Below are positions 1 to 4,871 of a stretch of 6,224 bases of DNA, piece by piece. The stretch is taken from NCBI GenBank assembly GCA_014800105.1, contig JAAVGQ010000045.1, positions 1 to 6,224 of the forward strand. The letters run 5' to 3'. A model generated the notes under the pieces. It did no database searches. It had not been told where the DNA came from and was given only the letters and a program-made list of their open reading frames with translations. Each line of letters begins with the position of its first letter. Within the stretch, counting starts at the first letter, position 1. The DNA is from Bacteroidales bacterium. Its GTDB lineage: Bacteria; Bacteroidota; Bacteroidia; Bacteroidales; Muribaculaceae. The position numbers and the translations under genes were made by a program.

Positions 1-1
1 A

Positions 2-613
2 AACGATGCGTATGAAAGCGAACCCATGACCGTTCCTGAAGCTATCAAATGGCTGTGGAGCAGTCCCCGCTTCATGATGGGTGTCTTCGCCCTCTTCTGC
101 TACGAAATAGCTGAAATTGCAATTAACAGCTTGTTCATAAACTATGTGACTGATGACGGCTGGCTTGATAAAGTGCAGGCAACATGGGTACTATCGTTTG
201 GTGCCCTCGGTCTCTTCCTGCTTGCCCGCGTCCTTGGCAGCGGTATCATGAAAGTAGTCAAGGCTGAAGTTGTGCTGACCGTCTGTGCCGTAATGACTGT
301 TCTTGGCGCACTGATGGTAACTCTCAACCTGGGCATTATCTCCAAGATTGGACTCTTCTCATGCTATGCCTTCGAGGCAATCATGTTCCCGACGATTTTT
401 GCAATCACAATAACCGGCTGTGGCCGCGCTACCAAAATAGCCTCTTCGTTCCTCATGATGACCCCTCTGGGAGGTGCAGTGGGAACCCTGCTGATGGGGC
501 TCGTTGCTGACCAAACAACCATGTCAACCTCATTCATTGTCCCCACGCTGGCTTACTGTGCCGTGCTCGTGTACGGATTCATGCTGATGGCCGGTAAATT
601 CTCAAAGAAATAA
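2..613 (+). CDS. MFS sugar permease, FucP/GluP-like, C-terminal half (5' truncated)
   Basis: This is the end of a 12-helix major facilitator superfamily permease, probably a proton-coupled importer of a monosaccharide across the inner membrane. The frame is open to the left edge. The ATG at 26 lies in what looks like the cytoplasmic loop between helices 6 and 7, so it is an internal Met and the real start lies outside the window. Counting from that Met, six hydrophobic segments are visible near residues 16-41, 53-73, 80-100, 107-130, 137-160 and 168-190, matching helices 7-12, with a basic tail ending KFSKK. The first segment holds CYEIAEIAINSLFINY, which resembles the helix-7 pattern of FucP/GluP-type glucose, galactose and fucose permeases (aromatic pair, buried Glu, INY). 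A sugar kinase follows after 35 nt, which supports a sugar substrate. The superfamily is secure; the subfamily is from remembered pattern, and the substrate is unknown because the N-terminal half is missing. Confidence 0.85.
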   Translation, partial: NDAYESEPMTVPEAIKWLWSSPRFMMGVFALFCYEIAEIAINSLFINYVTDDGWLDKVQATWVLSFGALGLFLLARVLGSGIMKVVKAEVVLTVCAVMTVLGALMVTLNLGIISKIGLFSCYAFEAIMFPTIFAITITGCGRATKIASSFLMMTPLGGAVGTLLMGLVADQTTMSTSFIVPTLAYCAVLVYGFMLMAGKFSKK

Positions 614-648
614 TTCAACCTGAATCTCTCAAACAAAAAGAATTAAAA

Positions 649-1527
649 ATGAAACCACAGATATGCTGCATAGGGCACATCACCCTTGACAAAATCATCA
701 CTCCCAGCATGGAAGCTTACCTGCCCGGTGGCACTGCTTTCTACTTTGCCCACGCGCTCGCAGGCATGGACCACAAGGCATTCAAACTCCTCACGTCAGT
801 GGGTCCCGACGAGATGAAACCTGTCGAGGATATTCGTGACAAGGGTATCGAAGTCGAGGTGATTCCCAGCCGCAAGTCAGTTTTCTTTGAGAACAAATAC
901 GGTGAAAATCTCAATGACCGCACCCAGCGTGTGCTTGCCAAGGCTGACCCCTTCACTGTGGATAACCTCAAGGATGCCGAGGCTGAAATTTTCCACCTGG
1001 GCACTCTTCTTGCTGATGATTTCTCGCTCGACGCTATAAAGCTCCTGTCACAAAAAGGTACCGTATCAGTTGACGCTCAGGGGTACCTGCGTGAAGTGAG
1101 AGGCGAGCAGGTCTATGCTATCGACTGGGCCGACAAGGAAGAAGCTCTTAAATACATCGATATCCTTAAGGCTAACGAAAAAGAGATGGAAACACTCACC
1201 GGGACCTCTGATCCCGTCGAGGCTGCAAAAATTCTTGCCGGCTGGGGCTGCAAGGAAGTGTTGCTTACTCTCGGTGACCACGGCTCGCTGATTTATGCTG
1301 ACGGTAACTTCTACGATATTCCCGCCTTCCCCACTCCCAGAGTTGTGGATGCAACCGGATGCGGCGACACTTACATGGCCGGGTACCTCTTCAGGCGTGC
1401 CAAGGGTGCTGACTATATCGATGCCGGTAAATTTGCCGCTGCAATGTGTACACTTAAACTGGCCAATACAGGACCTTTCAACGGTACTGAAGAAGATGTA
1501 GTTGCAGTTATCAAAGCTCATTCTTAA
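649..1527 (+). CDS. PfkB/ribokinase-family carbohydrate kinase
   Basis: A complete 292-residue cytoplasmic kinase, the usual length for the PfkB family, which transfers phosphate from ATP to a hydroxyl of a sugar, polyol or nucleoside. Visible landmarks: the N-terminal strand with Asp14 (ICCIGHITLD), the Gly-Gly motif at residues 27-28 (LPGGTAFYFA), the Asn176-Glu177 pair (KANEKE) typical of metal/phosphate binding, the strand VLLTLGDHGS at 204-213, and the C-terminal signature DATGCGDTYMAGY at 234-246 with catalytic base Asp240. Two deviations stand out: the anion hole reads GCGD rather than GAGD, and the position after Gly-Gly that often carries a substrate-binding Asn is Tyr32. The start follows an A-rich leader with no Shine-Dalgarno, normal for Bacteroidetes. 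It lies 35 nt after the permease gene with no promoter visible between them, so cotranscription is likely and the substrate is probably what the permease imports. Which sugar or polyol cannot be read from the sequence. Confidence 0.9.
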   Translation: MKPQICCIGHITLDKIITPSMEAYLPGGTAFYFAHALAGMDHKAFKLLTSVGPDEMKPVEDIRDKGIEVEVIPSRKSVFFENKYGENLNDRTQRVLAKADPFTVDNLKDAEAEIFHLGTLLADDFSLDAIKLLSQKGTVSVDAQGYLREVRGEQVYAIDWADKEEALKYIDILKANEKEMETLTGTSDPVEAAKILAGWGCKEVLLTLGDHGSLIYADGNFYDIPAFPTPRVVDATGCGDTYMAGYLFRRAKGADYIDAGKFAAAMCTLKLANTGPFNGTEEDVVAVIKAHS

Positions 1528-1530
1528 GAT

Positions 1531-1577
1531 TTTCAACGTAGCCCATGAGGCAATGTTCACACATGTTGAAAGCATGT
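1531..1577 (+). repeat. Weak overlapping inverted repeats behind the kinase gene
   Basis: Just after the kinase stop codon, TTTCAAC (1531-1537) is complementary to GTTGAAA (1565-1571), a 7-bp stem around 27 nt. An alternative smaller hairpin pairs ACATG (1561-1565) with CATGT (1573-1577) around a 7-nt loop. The two are mutually exclusive. Neither is GC-rich and no T-run follows, so a Rho-independent terminator is not supported. They could slow transcription or mark the 3' end of the permease-kinase message, but chance is also plausible. Confidence 0.2.
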
Positions 1578-1600
1578 AACCTGCAAGGTAAATAAGAATA

Positions 1601-1632
1601 TTTACGTGGCTCTGAAATTTTCATTATATTTG
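1601..1632 (+). promoter_or_regulatory. Bacteroidetes-type promoter (-33 TTTA, -7 TATATTTG)
   Basis: TATATTTG at 1625-1632 is an exact match to the Bacteroidetes -7 consensus TAnnTTTG. TTTA at 1601-1604 is a three-of-four match to the -33 TTTG element, with a 20-bp spacer, inside the usual 19-21 bp. This is the best promoter in the window and should drive the lipoprotein gene and probably comM behind it. The box ends only 4 nt before the ATG at 1637, so the predicted transcript start falls at or within a few bases of the start codon. It is inferred from sequence alone. Confidence 0.6.
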
Positions 1633-1636
1633 TAAC

Positions 1637-2716
1637 ATGAAAGTTTTAAGACACATAAAAGATATTCGCCCCATTCTTGCCTGCAGCCGTGGTTGCTTCT
1701 ACGGTATTATGCTTGTTCTCCTTGCCGGCTGCCTCACGGCCTGCGGCAACGATGATTTATTTACCGTACAGGCTAACATCGATGGCCTCGGAACCCAGAA
1801 CGTACGTTTCATCTACCGTAACGGTGACCGAGAGCAATCAGGCATGGCAATGGCTCTCGACGGAAAATTCTCTTTCACCGGCGTGTCAAAACAAAATACT
1901 ATTGTTGATATCTTCACAACCAACCGTATACTCTTAGGCTCGCTCGTGGCTAAGAACGGTGACAATATCGAGCTCACCATGAAGCTCAACGAGCCCGCTA
2001 CTTTCAGTGCCAGAGGCAACAAGATTTCAGAGGAGCTATCCAATTTCCTCTCGCAAAACAAGGATATTGTAAACAACCTTGAAACGGATAAGATTAATGC
2101 CGCCATTGCTGAATATGTGAGTAAAAACCGCAATAATCCCGCCTCAGCTTTCCTGCTGTTCACCCATTTCACTTCAAACATCGATAAACAGCTTGCTGAC
2201 AGTCTTGTCAAGATTCTCAACGAGGAGCATCTTCCGGCTCGTGACGTGGTGGAAGCGTTCACAGCTTCACTCATCTCCCAGGCCGATACTGTAAAGACAC
2301 TGACTGAATTCTCATTCTATAACTTGAAGGGAGATTCGCTAACCCAGGTTAAATTTCCCGGCAAAAAAGGAATGATACTCGCGCTCGTGGGCGACAAGAC
2401 TCCCGGCTCTCCACGCGATTCAGTCACAAAGTTTTTCAATAACCTCAATCGTGACCATGACTTCGAGCTCAACGTGATTGAAATCTCAATTGTGCCTGAC
2501 ACTGCTGAAGCTAAACGAGTGGTAAAGGATTTGGAGCCTAAATACACCCGCGGCTGGGTACCTGCCGGTATTGCCTCACCCTCACTGGAAAACGTGCGCC
2601 CGGCTGAAATTCCCTGGTTCATAGTCTCTGATTCCACAGGCAATGTAATTTATACCGGGTCTACATTAGGGAATGCTGTTGAAAAGCTTCCCTTGAAGCG
2701 TGGTCCTGTAAAATAA
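1637..2716 (+). CDS. DUF4369-like lipoprotein with cysteine-free thioredoxin-like domain
   Basis: A 359-residue predicted lipoprotein. The N-terminus has basic residues, a hydrophobic stretch (about residues 21-35) and two successive lipoboxes, LAGC (Cys32) and LTAC (Cys36). Cys36 followed by GNDD looks like the typical Bacteroidetes lipoprotein start, and the acidic pair just after it could favour surface export. Residues about 42-140 resemble the DUF4369 beta domain that precedes TlpA/AhpC-type thioredoxin folds in this phylum. After a helical middle region (about 140-225), residues about 226-350 resemble a thioredoxin fold: a strand GMILALVGD at 245-253, a helix, and IPWFIVSDSTGNVIY at 325-339, matching the cis-Pro strand and hairpin. 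The CxxC site is absent (residues 253-261 read DKTPGSPRD) and the mature protein has no cysteine beyond the lipobox, so redox catalysis is unlikely; a binding or structural role at the envelope is inferred. Met1 is preferred because Met25 would leave no basic n-region. The fold call rests on pattern only. Confidence 0.8.
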   Translation: MKVLRHIKDIRPILACSRGCFYGIMLVLLAGCLTACGNDDLFTVQANIDGLGTQNVRFIYRNGDREQSGMAMALDGKFSFTGVSKQNTIVDIFTTNRILLGSLVAKNGDNIELTMKLNEPATFSARGNKISEELSNFLSQNKDIVNNLETDKINAAIAEYVSKNRNNPASAFLLFTHFTSNIDKQLADSLVKILNEEHLPARDVVEAFTASLISQADTVKTLTEFSFYNLKGDSLTQVKFPGKKGMILALVGDKTPGSPRDSVTKFFNNLNRDHDFELNVIEISIVPDTAEAKRVVKDLEPKYTRGWVPAGIASPSLENVRPAEIPWFIVSDSTGNVIYTGSTLGNAVEKLPLKRGPVK

Positions 2717-2775
2717 CAGCTTAGATATTCAGTTTATTCTACACCCCTTGTTTCTAATTACAAAATTCACTCACC

Positions 2776-4326
2776 ATGCTTGTAAAGGTTTTCGGCGGTG
2801 CCCTCCAGGGTATCGATTCAATATTGATAACTATTGAAGTCGTAGTAGACCGTGGCAGCGGATTTATCCTCGTGGGACTGCCTGACACCGCCGTGAAGGA
2901 GAGCGGTGACCGCGTGCAGTCAGCCATAAAACAATGTGGTGGAGAATTTCCTCGCAGCCATGTGATAGTCAACATGGCTCCAGCTGATGTAAGAAAAGAG
3001 GGTGCATCCTATGACCTCCCCATCGCGATAGGTATACTCGCAGCTGACGGCAAGATACCCACTGAACATCTTCACGAATACATCATCATGGGCGAGCTGT
3101 CACTGGACGGCTCGGTAATGCCCATCAAGGGTGCGCTTCCCATGGCAATCATGGCGCGCAAACTGGGTTATAAAGGAATGATTGTTCCACGCGCCAATGT
3201 CAGCGAGGCTGCCGTTGTCAATAATCTTGATGTTTATGGAGTTGACAATCTCGTGGAAGTAATCGAGTTCCTGCGGGGGAGTATTAAACTTGAACCCACA
3301 GTCATCAATACCCGCGAGGAATTTGCACGCGCTTCGCTTGACGAGACCCTTGATTTCAGTGAGGTGAAAGGTCAGGAGCATGTGAAACGCGCGCTCGAGG
3401 TAGCATGTGCCGGCGGTCACAATATTCTAATGGTGGGAACTCCCGGCTCGGGTAAATCCATGATGGCTAAGCGACTCCCATCGATACTTCCACCCCTCAC
3501 GCTTGCTGAAGCACTCGAGACAACCAAGATTCATTCCGTAGCAGGCAAGCTGTCACGTGGCTCGATGCTCATGACACGCCGACCGTTCCGCTCACCTCAT
3601 CACACTATCTCCCCTATAGCACTCGTGGGCGGAGGATCCAATCCCATGCCGGGTGAAATATCACTCGCTCATAACGGAATTTTATTTCTCGATGAATTCC
3701 CAGAGTTTTCAAGAGGAGTTCTTGAGGTACTCCGACAGCCCCTCGAGGACCGCAGTATCTCCATTTCCCGTGCTAAATATGCTATAGAATATCCTGCCGG
3801 CTTCATGCTTGTCGCCTCGATGAACCCATGCCCCTGTGGGTATTATAACCACCCCACCAAGGCTTGCACATGCCAGCCGGGGCAGGTGCAGAAATACCTT
3901 AACCGCATCTCAGGTCCCCTTCTTGACCGCATAGACCTCCAGGTGGAAATTTTGCCCGTCCCTTTTGAAAAATTATCATCTTTGAAGCCCGGGGAGTCAT
4001 CTGAAAAGATACGCGAGCGCGTAATCAAAGCACGCACCATGCAGACTGAACGATATGCTGACGAACCCCATGTTCACTGCAACGCACAGATGGATTCACG
4101 CCTGCTGCGCAAATACGCGCAACCTGATAGCGAGGGACTGAAGCGCCTTGAGGAAGTTATGATAAAATACGACATGTCAGCCCGCGCTTATGACCGCATT
4201 CTCAAGGTTGCGCGTACCATCGCTGACCTTGATGGCTCGGAAACCGTGTGCACCCCCCACATCTACGAAGCTGTCAACTACCGCAAGCTCGACCGCTCCT
4301 CCTGGGGAACCACCACCAGTTTCTAA
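2776..4326 (+). CDS. comM: YifB/ComM-family Mg-chelatase-like AAA+ ATPase
   Basis: A complete 516-residue member of the YifB/ComM family. In naturally competent Proteobacteria, ComM is a hexameric helicase that promotes branch migration during integration of incoming DNA; its role in Bacteroidetes is not established. Domain order is canonical: an N-terminal ChlI/Lon-protease-like domain (about 20-140, with VGLPDTAVKES and NMAPADVRKEG), the AAA+ core with Walker A GTPGSGKS at 221-228, the family motif RRPFRSPHHTIS at 268-279, Walker B ILFLDEF at 302-308, a cysteine cluster (Cys352, Cys354, Cys364, Cys366) suited to metal binding, LLDRIDLQVEI at 382-392 with the arginine-containing sensor region, and the C-terminal helical domain (about 410-508, SARAYDRILKVARTIADLDG). 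The start gives the standard opening MLVKVFGGALQG. It lies 59 nt after the lipoprotein gene with no recognisable promoter in between, so read-through is likely. All catalytic motifs are intact. Confidence 0.97.
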   Translation: MLVKVFGGALQGIDSILITIEVVVDRGSGFILVGLPDTAVKESGDRVQSAIKQCGGEFPRSHVIVNMAPADVRKEGASYDLPIAIGILAADGKIPTEHLHEYIIMGELSLDGSVMPIKGALPMAIMARKLGYKGMIVPRANVSEAAVVNNLDVYGVDNLVEVIEFLRGSIKLEPTVINTREEFARASLDETLDFSEVKGQEHVKRALEVACAGGHNILMVGTPGSGKSMMAKRLPSILPPLTLAEALETTKIHSVAGKLSRGSMLMTRRPFRSPHHTISPIALVGGGSNPMPGEISLAHNGILFLDEFPEFSRGVLEVLRQPLEDRSISISRAKYAIEYPAGFMLVASMNPCPCGYYNHPTKACTCQPGQVQKYLNRISGPLLDRIDLQVEILPVPFEKLSSLKPGESSEKIRERVIKARTMQTERYADEPHVHCNAQMDSRLLRKYAQPDSEGLKRLEEVMIKYDMSARAYDRILKVARTIADLDGSETVCTPHIYEAVNYRKLDRSSWGTTTSF

Positions 4327-4355
4327 AGCTCTCCAAGGGGCCACCGCTTCTAAAG
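4294..4355 (+). repeat. Imperfect in-frame direct repeat across the comM stop codon
   Basis: The last codons of comM and the stop (about 4300-4328) are echoed directly downstream (about 4331-4355). Both copies have TCC, a GGGG run, CCACC and end in the identical TTCTAAAG (4321-4328 and 4348-4355). The two TTCTAAAG copies are 27 nt apart, so the second lies in the same frame and gives a second in-frame TAA. This looks like a small tandem duplication at the gene end or coincidental similarity; no function is implied. Confidence 0.35.
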
Positions 4356-4418
4356 ATAAATTGTAACTATACGAAATTCATTTAATATCTTTATAATCAA
4401 GCGAAATTTTTATTACTA

Positions 4419-4435
4419 ATTAGACTTAGTCTAAT
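4419..4435. promoter_or_regulatory. Perfect 17-bp palindrome, candidate operator
   Basis: ATTAGACT-T-AGTCTAAT has two 8-bp arms with perfect dyad symmetry about the central T at 4427. Odd-length palindromes with TTAG...CTAA ends are typical of dimeric repressor sites and are reminiscent of DtxR/MntR-type metalloregulator operators, although I cannot confirm which regulator would bind. A weak promoter-like -7 (TATCTTTA, 4386-4393) lies about 25 nt upstream, which would place the site just downstream of a transcript start. It is about 440 nt from nadA, so its target gene is uncertain. It is too short and A/T-rich to be a good terminator, and the run of Ts is on its 5' side. Confidence 0.45.
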
Positions 4436-4469
4436 GGTATTTTGAGGGAGAGTAGTGGTATTTGAACAC

Positions 4470-4500
4470 TGTTTAAAAGTGTGTTGAAAACTGTTGAAAA
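4470..4500. repeat. Three phased 9-bp direct repeats (TGTTGAAAA-like)
   Basis: TGTTTAAAA (4470-4478), TGTTGAAAA (4482-4490) and TGTTGAAAA (4492-4500) lie head to tail with start-to-start spacings of 12 and 10 nt, about one helical turn each. The last two copies are identical. Such phasing puts the repeats on the same DNA face, as in multi-site protein binding regions. They lie about 40-65 nt downstream of the 17-bp palindrome. There is no DnaA-box consensus among them. The array is short, so chance in A/T-rich DNA cannot be excluded. Confidence 0.4.
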
Positions 4501-4657
4501 GGTTGTAGCAAGTTTTTATTACTTTCTCTTGAATTATTGAGAAAACATCTCATACAACGCCAAATATGTTAACGCAAAATATCTTGACATAAAACTTTAT
4601 TATCGTTTTAAACACGATTTTACATAGTTATTAAGCCGATATGTGGTAAAAAAATAT

Positions 4658-4665
4658 TAACTTTG
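4658..4665 (+). promoter_or_regulatory. Bacteroidetes -7 element TAACTTTG, probable nadA-leuS promoter
   Basis: TAACTTTG followed by C is an exact match to TAnnTTTG with the often-seen trailing C. The best -33 candidate, TTAA at 4631-4634, is weak and 23 bp away, so the call rests on the -7 box. The transcript would start near 4669-4672, about 200 nt ahead of nadA, giving a long 5' leader. It is the only exact match to the -7 consensus that I see in the comM-nadA gap. Confidence 0.5.
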
Positions 4666-4680
4666 CATGTTATAAACATG
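4666..4680. promoter_or_regulatory. Inverted repeat over the predicted transcript start
   Basis: CATGTT (4666-4671) and AACATG (4675-4680) form a perfect 6-bp inverted repeat around ATA. It begins at the base after the -7 box, so a protein bound here would cover the transcription start and could repress nadA-leuS. Because transcription probably starts inside the left arm, an RNA hairpin is less likely than a DNA operator. Only the symmetry and position support this. Confidence 0.3.
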
Positions 4681-4791
4681 GTGTTAATAACGACATTATC
4701 TACCTTATTTTCAGGTTATTCTTATGTTGATAAACTGTCAGTACCGGCATCATGGATGATAATAACTGATTTTGCAAGAATTTACAGCTAA
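4678..4791 (+). CDS. Possible 37-residue leader ORF, unrecognised
   Basis: An ATG about 10 nt from the predicted transcript start opens a 37-codon frame beginning MVLITTLSTLFSGYS and ending DFARIYS, followed by TAA. It has a mildly hydrophobic first half and no recognisable domain. Codon choice is A/T-rich and unlike the neighbouring genes (TTA and ATA recur), and its start overlaps an inverted repeat and a potential RNA stem. It could be a short leader peptide in the nadA 5' region, but an open frame this short arises easily by chance. Listed as a candidate only. Confidence 0.15.
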   Translation: MVLITTLSTLFSGYSYVDKLSVPASWMIITDFARIYS

Positions 4792-4813
4792 AGTTATTGC
4801 TACAATTAACACC
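4680..4813 (+). other. Candidate structured nadA leader with 9-bp closing stem
   Basis: GGTGTTAAT (4680-4688) is perfectly complementary to ATTAACACC (4805-4813), enclosing 116 nt in the predicted 5' leader of nadA. Inside, AATAACT (4761-4767) can pair with AGTTATT (4792-4798), and ATTATC (4695-4700) with GATAAT (4758-4763); these last two share bases, so they are alternatives. A closing stem with internal alternatives is the architecture of a regulatory RNA, but I do not recognise any known riboswitch family, and A/T-rich DNA produces short complementarities readily. Confidence 0.25.
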
Positions 4814-4871
4814 GCTTATTATTCTTCTTTATAAATTGAATTTTTAAAAACTTAGAAATTAAATATAAACA

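Larger units (their letters stand above)
4327..4871. other. 545-nt A/T-rich intergenic region between comM and nadA
   Basis: Much richer in A/T than the roughly half-GC genes on either side and lacking a convincing protein-coding gene on either strand. It holds a 17-bp perfect palindrome (4419-4435), three phased copies of a TGTTGAAAA-like 9-mer (4470-4500), a -7 promoter element (4658-4665), an inverted repeat directly behind it (4666-4680), a 37-codon open frame (4678-4791) and a long-range 9-bp inverted repeat (4680-4813). No clear Rho-independent terminator for comM is seen. A weak promoter-like arrangement, TTG at 4361-4363 and TATCTTTA at 4386-4393 with 22 bp between, precedes the palindrome. 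I found no tRNA, rRNA, CRISPR or insertion-sequence end. Confidence 0.8.

Noticed and set aside
1428..1435. TAAATTTG, a -7-like match inside the kinase gene
   Set aside because: It encodes conserved-looking protein sequence, no gene starts shortly downstream and no -33 partner was evident.
1066..1575. 169-codon open frame on the minus strand opposite the kinase
   Set aside because: It is antisense to a clear PfkB gene, shows no family motif, has no promoter or leader and is explained by codon bias of the + strand gene.
1813..2274. 153-codon open frame on the minus strand opposite the lipoprotein
   Set aside because: Serine/leucine-rich composition typical of an antisense shadow; no recognisable domain.
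4321..4360. Rho-independent terminator after comM
   Set aside because: No stable GC-rich stem followed by a T-run could be built; the apparent structure is the direct repeat around the stop codon.
4584..4612. TTGACA with TTTAAA about 17 bp downstream, resembling a sigma70 promoter
   Set aside because: The primary sigma factor of Bacteroidetes recognises TTTG/TAnnTTTG, not this pattern; no suitable -7 box lies at 19-21 bp.
4327..4871. The A/T-rich gap as a replication origin
   Set aside because: The repeats and A/T richness are suggestive, but I found no DnaA box matching TTATCCACA and neither dnaA nor dnaN is adjacent.
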